Source: Eggerthellaceae bacterium
GTDB lineage: Bacteria > Actinomycetota > Coriobacteriia > Coriobacteriales > Eggerthellaceae
Direction: 5' to 3'
DNA length: 64,000 bases
Assembly: GCA_022644775.1 (NCBI GenBank)
Contig: JALCHN010000002.1
Span: forward strand, 30,707 to 94,706
The position numbers and the translations under genes are program-made. Shown in pieces: positions 1 to 8,785 of the stretch (position 1 is its first letter; every line of letters starts with the position of its first letter). The notes beneath the pieces were generated by a model. The model saw only the letters and a program-made list of their open reading frames with translations, was not told the origin of the DNA and did not search any database.

Positions 1-1
1 C

Positions 2-160
2 GACGAGATCTGGGAGTACCTGCGCGCTCGCGACGAGAAGCTCTACCGCCACGTGCGGCGCAGCGTGCTCAACATGGGCACCAACCTGCCCACGAAAGCA
101 GGCCGCAAGCTGGGCCTGGGCGGGTATCACATCGCCCAGAAGATTTTCAAGTTCAACTAA
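2..160 (+). CDS. C-terminal end of an unidentified protein (cut by window edge)
   Basis: An open frame enters from the left edge and ends at TAA 158-160, giving 52 residues that finish in GYHIAQKIFKFN. The tail is basic (RHVRRS, KAGRKLG) with no recognisable catalytic motif. Such tails occur at the end of some glycosyltransferases, but I cannot assign a family from this piece. It is followed at once by a strong intrinsic terminator, which supports a real gene end. Confidence 0.6.
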   Translation, partial: DEIWEYLRARDEKLYRHVRRSVLNMGTNLPTKAGRKLGLGGYHIAQKIFKFN

Positions 161-165
161 CGCCG

Positions 166-189
166 AGCGCCCCGCATGGGGCGCTTTTT
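166..189 (+). terminator. Intrinsic terminator after the partial gene
   Basis: An eight-base stem (AGCGCCCC with GGGGCGCT) closes a GCAT loop and runs into five T's. A second weaker inverted repeat (CGCCCC / GGGGCG, 232-249) follows without a T-run. Confidence 0.85.
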
Positions 190-526
190 GATGGCAGGCA
201 GAGGCGGCTTGGCGCTTGCCGTTTTTGGCACCGCCCCTTATGAGGGGCGCTATTCAGTGGCGGGTGGTGGCGCCTTTGCGCTCGCCGTTGTTGCCACCGG
301 CTCGCATGAGGGAGCTTTTGAGGGCGGTGGAGTCGCTTCGCCTTTTCCCTCTCTCTTTCTAGCTTTCCGCGGCGGGACGATTTTCGCGGCTGGGAGAGCT
401 CTTTGAGCGCCTCCTTCTTCTCGCCTTTGCCCCCGCAACGGGGCGATTTTCGCGGACTCTATGCGCGAACAGGGGGTGTGGCCAGTTGCGATGAAATCCG
501 GAACGGGGCGTTTTCGATAGACTCCG

Positions 527-616
527 GGCGCATCCCACGCGAGCGCGGGCGCTCTCGCTACCGACGGCAAGAGCGGCGAAATGGTTCGGCGCATCCTACG
601 CGAGCGCGGGCGCTCT
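527..616. repeat. 29-nt direct repeat pair
   Basis: Copies at 527-555 and 588-616 differ at one base and contain the core ACGCGAGCGCGGGCGCTCT. They lie 61 bases apart in non-coding DNA. Confidence 0.8.
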
Positions 617-689
617 GTGCCTTGCGCACGCGGGCGGTGCACGTTGCCGGACGCGGGTGGTGCACAGAGGACACGGCCGGTCGCAGCTA

Positions 690-841
690 TTGACGTACAT
701 ATCTCTATTTCGCACGATTTGTTTGGCTTGATCGCACATACCTGTACAAAATATAAGATTCAGTTCACTAACGTCATTCCAAACAGGCGATGCCGCCCTC
801 TACAGCGCTTAGGCTCCGCGAAATAGAGATATTTACGTCAA
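690..841. repeat. 152-bp element with 24-bp terminal inverted repeats
   Basis: The left end 690-713 begins TTGACGTAC and ends CTCTATTTCGC. The right end 818-841 is its reverse complement with a single mismatch. The interior is AT-rich compared with its surroundings and has no gene. Flanking bases show no clear target-site duplication. The form fits a miniature inverted-repeat element, or a large two-arm hairpin or binding site. A shorter related stretch starting TTGACGTGCATTTCGCT occurs near 1523. Confidence 0.65.
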
Positions 842-980
842 AACCTCTCTTTGCGCGTGCGGAAGAGGGCCGGGTGCTTTGGCCGGGAGCGAGCGGCGGC
901 TTCCTTTTGCTTTGCGATCGGATGGGGCGGCCCGGTCGAGATTCGTGCAGGGCTCGAGTCTCGGGTTTCCGGAAGCAAGG

Positions 981-1058
981 GCCGCATGGGGCTCGCGTCG
1001 CGGGCGGCAGGTTCGAGGTGCCGCATGGGGCTCGGGTCGCGGGCGGCAGGTTCGAGGG
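981..1058. repeat. 39-bp tandem repeat, two copies plus a partial
   Basis: Units 981-1019 and 1020-1058 both begin GCCGCATGGGGCTCG and contain GGGCGGCAGGTTCGAGG. A third copy starts at 1059 and breaks off after eight bases. Confidence 0.8.
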
Positions 1059-1981
1059 GCCGCATCAAGAGGCGCAAAGTCGTGACAGCATTCGAGAGCA
1101 ATCGGGGCAGGTGGATTCGCGATTGGCGGGCCCCTTCGGCACAACCGCGTCCGTGATCTGCGGCCCCCTTCGGCACGAGCGCGTGTGCGCTTCTTGGATC
1201 TTTTTCAATCAGGGGCTCTATTTGTGAAAGCCTTCGGTACGCACGAGCCTCGTTCCGCGGCTTCCTCGGCTTACGCGGCTCCTGACGTTTGGGTCTCGGG
1301 GCATGCGGGCCCCTGACCATCAGCTCCGCGGGAAATGCAGGTCCTCGATTCTCGGATCCCTCTCAGACCGTGCGACCCCCCCCAACTTGCGGATCCTTTC
1401 GGGAACGCTTGAAGCCTGGGTATGGCGTGCCGATCAAGTTTTCGACAGAATTCGAATCCAATGTAGCGGGATTGGGTATTGATGCTGAACACAACTAACC
1501 AAACAGTCCAATATCGGTGTCACTTGACGTGCATTTCGCTCGAAAACTTAATCGGGAGACCGTAACGGCGCCCGTTTTGTTTCAGGCTGGCCTGAAGGAA
1601 GGCGGCGGCTGGGATCGAAGGCTGTGAGCGTTTCAACGAAATCGGGACGAGCGGAACTGTGCGACTGAGCAAGTCTAACGGTCGCCGCCTGTTCGTGTCG
1701 TTCCATCGCGATCGGGTCGAGCGGAAAGGCGCGACTTACTGTGCTTGGGGTAGGGGCTCCACCTTAGTGTCGCATGGCGCGTGCGGCAGGCACGTCTGCT
1801 CTTCGATGATGCAGGGCGTTGGATTGATCGAGCTGCGGTGTACAGCGCTGGCGGAACTGCTCTTCGATGATGTGGGGACGGGGCGGCTCCCCGTGGAAAG
1901 CTGCCGGTACGCGGTGACTGTGGCCGCGCACCGCCCGAAGCAACGTCTCACCCGACGCAACCCATCCCGCGCCGCGTGGGG

Positions 1982-3370
1982 CTAGCGCGGGTTCTTGTAG
2001 TCGGCGGGGTTCTTGCTCGTCGTGCCCGTGAGGTTGCCCTTGGTGCGCAGTTCGCGGCCGAATTGCACGGCGCCCTCGCCGAATCGGTCGCGCACGATGT
2101 CGGTCGCCTTCGTCAGTCCCGCCCGCACCTGCTCCTGAGCCATGCGGTTGCGCTGCCTGCCCTGCACGGTGGCGTCGTCTGCAGTCGATGCGGGTTCTTC
2201 GTCGTCGAAGAGGGAGGCCTGCTGGGGCGCGGCCCCGTCGAATCGGGAGGCGGCCATGCCCACCAGCCGCAGAGCCGTGCCCGGCGCCCACACCTTGTCA
2301 AGCAGCGCATAGAGGACGGGTGCGAACACGTACTCGTCGGCGCAGGGTTCGCTGAGCTGCTGCTGGGCGGTGCGCACCGCCAAGTTGGAAAGGCGCACCT
2401 TCAGCGTGACCGTCGACGCTTCGAGCCCGTTCATGCGCAGGCGGCGGCCCACTTTGGCCGCGACCGTGGCGAGCGCCGCTTCGATGTCGGCTCGATTGGT
2501 GAGGTCGGTTGCGAAGCTGATCTCGTTGCTCACCGATTTTGCGGGTTCGCCCTCGTAGACGACCGGGTCGGTGTCGGCGCCCATGCAGCGCGCCCGCATC
2601 AACTGGGCGTTCTTCCCGAACACTTGGCGCAGGACGCCCTCGTCGGCGTCGGCCACGTCGCCCAGGGTGGTGATCCCGAACCGGTGGAGCGCCTTCTGCG
2701 ACGCCGGCCCGATCCCGCTCATCCGGGCGATGGGCAGGGGAGCGAGGAAGGCCCGCTGGCGGCCGGGGTAGACCACGGTGATCCCATGCGGTTTGTTCTC
2801 TTCGCTCGCGACCTTGGCCACGGTCTTGCTCGCGCCCAGACCCACCGAGCAGGTGACGCCCAGCTCGTCGACGCGCTTTTGGATGCGCCGGGCCACCTCG
2901 ACGGGGCTTTCGGTGCCGAAGGCTCCCGGCGTAACGTCGAGGAAGGCCTCGTCGATGCTCACCTGCTGCAGGAAGGGGCTCTCGTCGCGCATGATCGCCA
3001 TGACCGTCTGCGACATCTCGCGGTAGCGGTCGTAGTGGCCGCTCGTCCAGATGGCGTCGGGGCAGAGCCTACGGGCCACGGTGGCCGCCATGGCCGAATG
3101 GACCCCGAAGGCGCGCGCTTCGTAGGAAGCCGTTGACACGACGCCGCGGCGGTCGGCCGATCCGCCCACGATCACCGGCCTGCCCCGCCAATCGGGGTGG
3201 TCCAACTGTTCGACCGAAGCGAAGAAGGCATCGAGATCGACGAGCAGAATCGCCCGCCCTTCCCAGTGAAGGGGCGCATCGAGCGCAGCGTTCTGTGGGC
3301 TTTCGGGGGAGGCTTGTGACCCCGCGCCCGCAGGCCTCAAGATGTGGTGGCTGTCGTGGCTCGAAATCAT
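1982..3370 (-). CDS. dinB: DNA polymerase IV (Y-family translesion polymerase)
   Basis: Error-prone polymerase that copies damaged templates, 462 aa from the chosen start. Palm and finger motifs are intact: LLVDLDAFFASVEQ, YEARAFG and the catalytic SIDEAFLD. A QASLFDD segment near the C-terminus is a good sliding-clamp-binding motif. The start at 3370 (MISSHDS) is preferred over one 22 codons upstream because homology begins later and a SOS-like box lies immediately upstream. No Shine-Dalgarno is visible before this ATG, while TACACT sits a few bases upstream, so the message may be leaderless. Divergent from the aminotransferase-fold gene. Confidence 0.95.
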   Translation of the reverse strand: MISSHDSHHILRPAGAGSQASPESPQNAALDAPLHWEGRAILLVDLDAFFASVEQLDHPDWRGRPVIVGGSADRRGVVSTASYEARAFGVHSAMAATVARRLCPDAIWTSGHYDRYREMSQTVMAIMRDESPFLQQVSIDEAFLDVTPGAFGTESPVEVARRIQKRVDELGVTCSVGLGASKTVAKVASEENKPHGITVVYPGRQRAFLAPLPIARMSGIGPASQKALHRFGITTLGDVADADEGVLRQVFGKNAQLMRARCMGADTDPVVYEGEPAKSVSNEISFATDLTNRADIEAALATVAAKVGRRLRMNGLEASTVTLKVRLSNLAVRTAQQQLSEPCADEYVFAPVLYALLDKVWAPGTALRLVGMAASRFDGAAPQQASLFDDEEPASTADDATVQGRQRNRMAQEQVRAGLTKATDIVRDRFGEGAVQFGRELRTKGNLTGTTSKNPADYKNPR

Positions 3371-3384
3371 CGAACGAGTGTACC
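3371..3384. promoter_or_regulatory. Candidate LexA (SOS) box of dinB
   Basis: CGAACGAGTGTACC directly abuts the dinB start. It fits the actinobacterial SOS pattern CGAAC-RNRY-GTTCG in the left half and spacer, with one mismatch in the core of the right half (GTAC for GTTC). It overlaps the likely -10 element, where repressor binding would block transcription. dinB is a classic SOS gene; LexA control here is inferred. Confidence 0.5.
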
Positions 3385-3475
3385 ATATACGCCCTTCGGG
3401 GTGTCCTGTGCTAGAGTGGGAATCTGTCAAATTCATTCAAGGCGCCCGTGCGCCCAGGTACCGGGGAGGGCGGTT

Positions 3476-4603
3476 ATGATCGGGTTCGAACGCGATATCG
3501 AGTTTCGCGAGGGCCATGTGCCCACGACGTCGAAGCCGGTCTCCCTGCCCTACGAGCTGCGCACCGAAATGACCTGGATCGACTTCTGCCATCCCATGAA
3601 CCCCTTGGGCGCTCCCAAGGAGATTCTTTCGGCCATGCACACGGCCCTCGTCGACGGCGAGCTCTCCTACGCGCCCGACCCGGCCGGCCACGCCCTGCGC
3701 GACGCCCTGGCCAAGCGATTCGGCCTTTCGAGCGACGCCTTCCTCATCGGCACGTCCCCCAGCGAGCTCATTCGGTCCGCCGCCCAGGCCTTTTGCCCCT
3801 GCCGCGTGGGCGTCGTCGCTCCGGCCCCTTCGGAATACGCGCTTGCGGTCGAAAACGCCGGGCACGAGCACGTTGATCTGGTCAACCCGGTGTCCTTCGC
3901 CACCGTCGACGCCTATACGGCCCGCAAATCGGCGGGCGATTTCGAAGGCGTCGTGCTCGCCAACCCGGCCTATCCCGCGTCCCGTCTGCTCACGCGCGGC
4001 ACGCTCGTGCACTATCTGGAAACCTGCAACTGGGTCGTCGTCGACGAAAGCTACATCGAGCTTTCTTTCGGCGGCGAAAGCGTGGTGCCGCTCGTGGCCG
4101 AATACCCCAACCTCGTCGTGGTGCGCAACCCGTCGGTGACCTACGCGATGCCGGGCGTGCCGATCAGCTACGCCGTGGCCAACCCGCTCACGATCAAAGA
4201 GATCAAGCGCTTCCATGACGGCACGGGTACCACGATGTTCGCCGAAGTCTTGGCCAAGCTCCTGGTGGGCCAGCAGGGCTTTTTGGAAGACACCCACGAT
4301 TTCCTCGACAAGGAGATCCCCTGGATGCAGTGCATGCTGAGCCTCATCCCGGGCATCGGCATCCATCCGGCCGAAGGCAACTTCGTGCTCTGCGAGTTCT
4401 CGCCGGCCGACGGCATGCGGCTCGGCGTCACCTGCGCCGAAGAGCTCGTCGTCCGCTTGCAGCTTTCGGGCTTCCTCGTGCGGCCGCTGAAGAACGTGCC
4501 GGGGCTCGATTCGCAGGAGTACTTTTGCGTCGCCGTGCGCACGCGCCAGGAGAACCAGCGCCTGCTCGACGCCCTGCGCGGCATCGTGTCGTCGGGGGAG
4601 TAG
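3476..4603 (+). CDS. Aminotransferase-fold protein (HisC/CobD type) lacking the PLP lysine
   Basis: A 375-aa protein with the layout of histidinol-phosphate aminotransferase / threonine-phosphate decarboxylase: HPMNPLG at the N-terminus, VVDESYIELSF around residues 188-198 (Asp190 for the pyridine nitrogen, Tyr193), and a C-terminal small domain. In the lysine segment, where the family has SK followed by GLAG-R-GY, this protein reads RNPSVTYAMPGVPISY: the Schiff-base lysine is Val221 and the following arginine is Pro. The NPNNPTG loop is also altered (NPAYPAS). The frame is intact, so it looks like a pseudoenzyme. The start ATG 3476 follows GGGGAGGG; an upstream extension to 3344 lacks such support. 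Real function unknown. Confidence 0.8.
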   Translation: MIGFERDIEFREGHVPTTSKPVSLPYELRTEMTWIDFCHPMNPLGAPKEILSAMHTALVDGELSYAPDPAGHALRDALAKRFGLSSDAFLIGTSPSELIRSAAQAFCPCRVGVVAPAPSEYALAVENAGHEHVDLVNPVSFATVDAYTARKSAGDFEGVVLANPAYPASRLLTRGTLVHYLETCNWVVVDESYIELSFGGESVVPLVAEYPNLVVVRNPSVTYAMPGVPISYAVANPLTIKEIKRFHDGTGTTMFAEVLAKLLVGQQGFLEDTHDFLDKEIPWMQCMLSLIPGIGIHPAEGNFVLCEFSPADGMRLGVTCAEELVVRLQLSGFLVRPLKNVPGLDSQEYFCVAVRTRQENQRLLDALRGIVSSGE

Positions 4604-4706
4604 GGCGCGCTTCCGGCCAAGGGACTTGCGCACGGTGCCTCGGCATGAGGCGACGGCGTTGGCTGGCTAGCAGCGCGCCCGCGCGCCCTGTGCGCCAGCT
4701 CGGGTC

Positions 4707-5588
4707 CTAGTCCCGGCTTTTCGCCATGTAGAACAGGGCGAGCGTGCCCGGCCCCGAATGGGCGCCGATCACCGGGTCGACGTAGTTCACGATCACGTCT
4801 TCCACTTCGAGCGCGCGGTCGTCGCGGATCATCTGCGCCAGTTCCTGGGCGTCCTTCATGCAGTCGCCGTGTGAAATGGCCACGGTCTGCGGGCCGAAAT
4901 CGGCATCCCACGACTTCTTCAGGTGGTCGAAGAGGGCCTTTACCGAACGGCGGCGGCCCCGCACCTTTTCGACCGGCACGAGAGCGCCGGCGTCGTCCAT
5001 GTGCAGCACGGGCTTGATCGACAGGAAGGCGGCTGCCGTGGCGGCCGGCCGGCTCACGCGCCCGCCCCGGTAGAGGTACATGAGGTCGTCGACGGTGAAC
5101 CAGTGGGCCAGGCGGAAGCGCGCGTCGTCAAGCCATGCGGCCACCTCGTCGAGCGAATGGCCCAGCTCGCGCTTGCGGGCCGCGTAGAGTACGAGCAGCC
5201 CTTCGCCGAGCGATGCCCCGCGCGTGTCGACGGCTGTGTGGCGGCGGTCGGGGTAGGCGGCGCCGATTTCGTCGAGCAGGGCGGCCGTGGCTTCGTAGGT
5301 GCCCGACAGCTTACTCGAGAAGCCGATGTAGAGGATGTCGTTGCCGCGCTCGAACTCGGTGCGGATGATATCGGTCGAAAGCTGCTGGTTGGGCAGGCTC
5401 GTGGTGAAGACCTTGCCGTCGCGCATCATCGTGTAGAAGGCCGCCAGGTCGGTGACCTTGCCCTTTAAAAAGCTCACGTATTCTTTGCCCTCGCTCATGA
5501 AGCGCAGGGGGAGCACTTCGATCCCGTAGCGCTCGATAAGGGCTTCGGGCAGGTTGCAGCTCGAATCGGTGACGATGGTGTAGGACAT
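4707..5588 (-). CDS. DegV family fatty-acid-binding protein
   Basis: A 293-aa protein with the DegV signature: IVTDSSCNLP at the start, TTSLPNQQ, GFSSKLSGTYEA, and VDTRGASLGEGLLV in the middle. DegV/FakB proteins bind a fatty acid and present it to the FakA kinase for phospholipid synthesis; no FakA is in the window. GAGGAG lies seven bases before the ATG. TATGAT upstream (5617-5622, minus strand) could be the -10. Converges with the aminotransferase-fold gene; the 103 bases between show no clear terminator. Confidence 0.92.
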   Translation of the reverse strand: MSYTIVTDSSCNLPEALIERYGIEVLPLRFMSEGKEYVSFLKGKVTDLAAFYTMMRDGKVFTTSLPNQQLSTDIIRTEFERGNDILYIGFSSKLSGTYEATAALLDEIGAAYPDRRHTAVDTRGASLGEGLLVLYAARKRELGHSLDEVAAWLDDARFRLAHWFTVDDLMYLYRGGRVSRPAATAAAFLSIKPVLHMDDAGALVPVEKVRGRRRSVKALFDHLKKSWDADFGPQTVAISHGDCMKDAQELAQMIRDDRALEVEDVIVNYVDPVIGAHSGPGTLALFYMAKSRD

Positions 5589-5806
5589 GCGGACTCCTCA
5601 CGTGCTCGGTGAGCCTATCATACCGCCCGCGCCCGCCGGCCCACAGGGCGTCCGTGCATCTCCAAAGCATGGGCACGCGATGCTAAGTGCCCAAAAGCGC
5701 GCACGCATCGCTTGTGGTCCCGTTTCCGCGCAGCGCCCCGACCCACACCTTCTTCACATGTGTCCCGCTTGGGGCATGTCGTGCTGGTCGGAGCGCTAAA
5801 CTGCGA

Positions 5807-5812
5807 TAGAAT
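5807..5812 (+). promoter_or_regulatory. Putative -10 element of the ileS operon
   Basis: TAGAAT lies in the 334-base space between degV and ileS; the -35 is weak. Downstream, the leader has a small hairpin (GCGGC, loop GCGAA, GCCGC) near 5838-5852. I looked for a T-box and found no specifier or T-box consensus. The rest of 5589-5922 holds nothing I recognise. Confidence 0.4.
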
Positions 5813-5922
5813 ACAACTTTGTCTTGCGGGTAGGCTGCGGCGCGAAGCCGCGGTCGGGCGTGAAAACACGACGGTTGTAGCGCAGGCGCATAGGGCGTCA
5901 CCCGGACGTGGAAGGTAAGACA

Positions 5923-8784
5923 GTGGCAAACGCTTACAAGAAATCGATGAACCTCCCGAAGACCGACTTCTCGATGCGCGCCAATCTCGCGCAGAACGAG
6001 CCGAAGCGCCTTCAGTGGTGGGACGAAATCGACATTTACCATAAAGTGCTCGACAAGAACCGCGACAACACCCCCTTCGTCCTGCACGACGGTCCTCCCT
6101 ACGCCAACGGCCCGATCCACATCGGCCATGCGTTCAACAAGACCCTGAAGGACATAGTCAACAAGGTCCATGCCCAGCGCGGCTACTACACCCCCTACAT
6201 CCCGGGGTGGGACTGCCACGGCCAGCCGATCGAGCACGAGGTCGAAAAGAAAATCGGCACTGAAAAGATGAACGAGCTCCCGCAGGCGACCATCCGCAAG
6301 ATGTGCCGCGAATGGGCCGAAAAGTTCGTCGACATCCAGCGTAACGGCTTCAAGCGCCTGGGCGTCAACGCTGACTGGGACCATCCCTACCTCACCTTCC
6401 AGCACAGCTACGAATCTGCCAACGTCGAGGCGTTCAAGCAGATGTACCTGGACGGGGCCGTCTACCGCGGCCATAAGCCGATCCACTGGTGCACGCACTG
6501 CCACACCGCGCTCGCCGAAGCCGAAATCGAATACGGCGACGAGGTCTCGCCTTCGATCTACGTGACCTTCAAGCTCAACAAGGTCCCCGCTGCCTTTGCC
6601 AAAGCCGGCGTCGCGCTCGAAGACGCCTACGTCCTCATCTGGACGACGACCCCCTGGACCCTGCCCGCCAACACGGCCGTGTGCCTGGGCCCCGACTTCG
6701 ACTACGTCTTCGTGAAGGTGGGCGGCCGCTACTTGCTCTTCGCCCAGGAACTGGTCGAAACGGTGGCCGAAGTCGCCGGCTGGGATAGCTACGACGTGGT
6801 GTCGGTCGACGGCGAGCCCCTTACGATGAAGGGCTCCGAACTCACCGACATCACCTACGAGACCCCGATCATGCACGAAGTGGAAGGCCGCTTCATCTAC
6901 GGCGACCACGTCACGCTCGACTCCGGCACCGGCGCCGTCCACACGGCTCCCGGCCACGGCATCGAGGACTACAAGGTCGCCGAAAGGTTCGGCGTGAAGA
7001 TGATCATGCCGGTCGACGACGACGGCAAGCTCATGGAGTACGTGCCCTACTTCGGAGGCATGGGCACCGACGAGGCCAACCCCCACATCATCGAATGGCT
7101 CGACGAGCACGGCATGCTCGTGGCCCACGTCGACATCCACCACAGTTACCCGCACTGCTGGCGCTGCCACCAGCCGGTCATCTTCCGCGCGACCGACCAG
7201 TGGTTTGTGTCGATGGACAAGACGGGCCTGCGCGACAAGGCGCTCGACGCCATCCACAACAAGGTGCGCTGGATTCCCGAATGGGGCCAGAACCGCATCG
7301 GCGCCATGGTCGAGGAGCGCCCGGACTGGTGCATTTCCCGCCAGCGCAACTGGGGCGTGCCCATCCCCGTGTTCAAGTGCGCCAAGTGCGGCGAGACCAT
7401 TGCCACCGAAGCCACCTTCGACGCGGTCATCGACCTGTTCAACAACGAAGGCGCCGACGCCTGGTTCACCAAAAAGCCGAGCGAGTACCTGCCCGAAGAC
7501 ACCTGCTGCCCCAAGTGCGGCGCCCACGGCGACGACATCCTGCCCGAAAAGGACATCCTCGACGTGTGGTGGGAATCTGGCGTGTCGAACATCGGCGTGC
7601 TGCGCCATCGCATGGAAGCCGACCGCCTCACCTGGCCGGCCGACATGTACCTGGAAGGCTCCGACCAGCACCGCGGCTGGTTCCAGAGCTCGCTGCTCTG
7701 CGGCATCGGGACCTACGGCGCCGCGCCCTACAAGAGCGTCTTCTGCTGTGGCTTCACCGTCGACGAAAACGGCGAGAAGATGTCGAAGTCGAAGGGCAAC
7801 GGCATCGACCCCAACGAAGTGTGCAACAAATACGGCGCCGACGTCTTGCGCCTGTGGGTGGCCTCCTGCGACTATTCGGTCGACGTGTCGGTGGGCGAGA
7901 ACATCTTGAACCGCACGTCCGACGCCTATCGTCGCTTCCGCAACACCTACCGCTTCATCTTGGGCAACCTGTCCGACTTCGACGACCGCACCGACGCCGT
8001 GCGCGACTTCGACGACCTGCTGCCCGCCGACCAGTGGGCGCTCGTGCGCCTGGCGCGTCTGCTCGACGAGGTCGACGAGAACTACGACAAGTATCTCTTC
8101 CACCGCGTCTACCGCGCGGTCTACGACTACATCGTGGGCGACCTTTCGGCCGTCTACATGGACGAGCTGAAGGACCGTCTCTATTCCGAGGCGCCCAACA
8201 GCCACGCCCGCCGCAGCGCGCAGACGGTGCTCTTCGACATCCTCGAGGTGCTCGTGCGCGTGATGGTGCCCATCCTGTCGTTCACGACCGAAGAGGTCTG
8301 GCAGCACTATCCCGAAGCCATGCGCACCCGCGAGGGCCGCGAGATCTCGGTGCAGCTGGCCGGCTGGCCGACCAAGGAAGGCTTCGTGCCCGCACTGCCC
8401 GCCGACGCCGACGCGGTCGCTGCGCGCTTCGATGCCGTGCTCGCCGCGCGCGAAGCCGTGACCAAGGCGCTCGAAGAGGCGCGCACGGCCGGAGTGATCG
8501 GCAAGAGCCAGGAAGCCGAGGTCGCCGTCGCCGCTCCGGCTGACGCCCTGGAGGCCCTAAACTCCTTCAACGCCGATTTCTACCGCGAGTTCTTCATCGT
8601 GGCCGACGCGACCTTCACGGCCACCGAAGGCGACGAGTACGCGGTCACGGTGACCAAGACCGCCCTCGACCGCTGCCCGCGCTGCTGGAACCATCGCGCG
8701 CTCGGCGGCAACGCCAACCACCCCGACGTGTGCGAGCGCTGCGGCGACGCGCTCGATGCGATCGGGTTCTCGGTCGAGGAGTAG
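5923..8784 (+). CDS. ileS: Isoleucyl-tRNA synthetase
   Basis: Class I synthetase charging tRNA-Ile, 953 aa. Signature motifs are clear: PIHIGHAFNKTLKD (HIGH), GEKMSKSKGN (KMSKS), the CP1 editing-domain segment TTTPWTLPANT, an internal Cys pair set (CAKCGE and CCPKCG), and the C-terminal zinc site CPRCWNH with CERCGD. The start GTG 5923 (MANAYKKSMNLPKTDF) follows GGAAGG with good spacing and matches the family N-terminus; a GTG five codons upstream is less likely. First gene of a close-packed run ending with coaBC. Confidence 0.97.
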   Translation: MANAYKKSMNLPKTDFSMRANLAQNEPKRLQWWDEIDIYHKVLDKNRDNTPFVLHDGPPYANGPIHIGHAFNKTLKDIVNKVHAQRGYYTPYIPGWDCHGQPIEHEVEKKIGTEKMNELPQATIRKMCREWAEKFVDIQRNGFKRLGVNADWDHPYLTFQHSYESANVEAFKQMYLDGAVYRGHKPIHWCTHCHTALAEAEIEYGDEVSPSIYVTFKLNKVPAAFAKAGVALEDAYVLIWTTTPWTLPANTAVCLGPDFDYVFVKVGGRYLLFAQELVETVAEVAGWDSYDVVSVDGEPLTMKGSELTDITYETPIMHEVEGRFIYGDHVTLDSGTGAVHTAPGHGIEDYKVAERFGVKMIMPVDDDGKLMEYVPYFGGMGTDEANPHIIEWLDEHGMLVAHVDIHHSYPHCWRCHQPVIFRATDQWFVSMDKTGLRDKALDAIHNKVRWIPEWGQNRIGAMVEERPDWCISRQRNWGVPIPVFKCAKCGETIATEATFDAVIDLFNNEGADAWFTKKPSEYLPEDTCCPKCGAHGDDILPEKDILDVWWESGVSNIGVLRHRMEADRLTWPADMYLEGSDQHRGWFQSSLLCGIGTYGAAPYKSVFCCGFTVDENGEKMSKSKGNGIDPNEVCNKYGADVLRLWVASCDYSVDVSVGENILNRTSDAYRRFRNTYRFILGNLSDFDDRTDAVRDFDDLLPADQWALVRLARLLDEVDENYDKYLFHRVYRAVYDYIVGDLSAVYMDELKDRLYSEAPNSHARRSAQTVLFDILEVLVRVMVPILSFTTEEVWQHYPEAMRTREGREISVQLAGWPTKEGFVPALPADADAVAARFDAVLAAREAVTKALEEARTAGVIGKSQEAEVAVAAPADALEALNSFNADFYREFFIVADATFTATEGDEYAVTVTKTALDRCPRCWNHRALGGNANHPDVCERCGDALDAIGFSVEE

Positions 8785-8785
8785 C

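Larger units (their letters stand above)
190..1981. other. Long gene-poor region rich in decayed repeats
   Basis: About 1.8 kb with no frame resembling a known protein. It holds several imperfect duplications: a 29-nt pair (527-555 and 588-616, one mismatch), a 39-bp tandem pair (981-1019 and 1020-1058) with the start of a third copy, a short GGCCCC-TTCGGCAC pair near 1130-1175, a pair around 1640-1735 with the core GAGCGGAA, and a pair beginning CTGCTCTTCGATGATG near 1797 and 1858. Base composition varies sharply, with an AT-richer patch at 690-841. It reads as decayed or recombining DNA rather than a gene. Confidence 0.6.

Noticed and set aside
981..1058. CRISPR-like tandem repeat
   Set aside because: Only two full adjacent units with no spacers and no cas gene nearby.
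1659..1985. Possible 108-residue gene upstream of dinB
   Set aside because: No ribosome-binding site, no homology, and it is made of imperfect duplications.
5589..5922. T-box riboswitch before ileS
   Set aside because: No T-box consensus or specifier loop could be found; only a small hairpin and a -10 are present.
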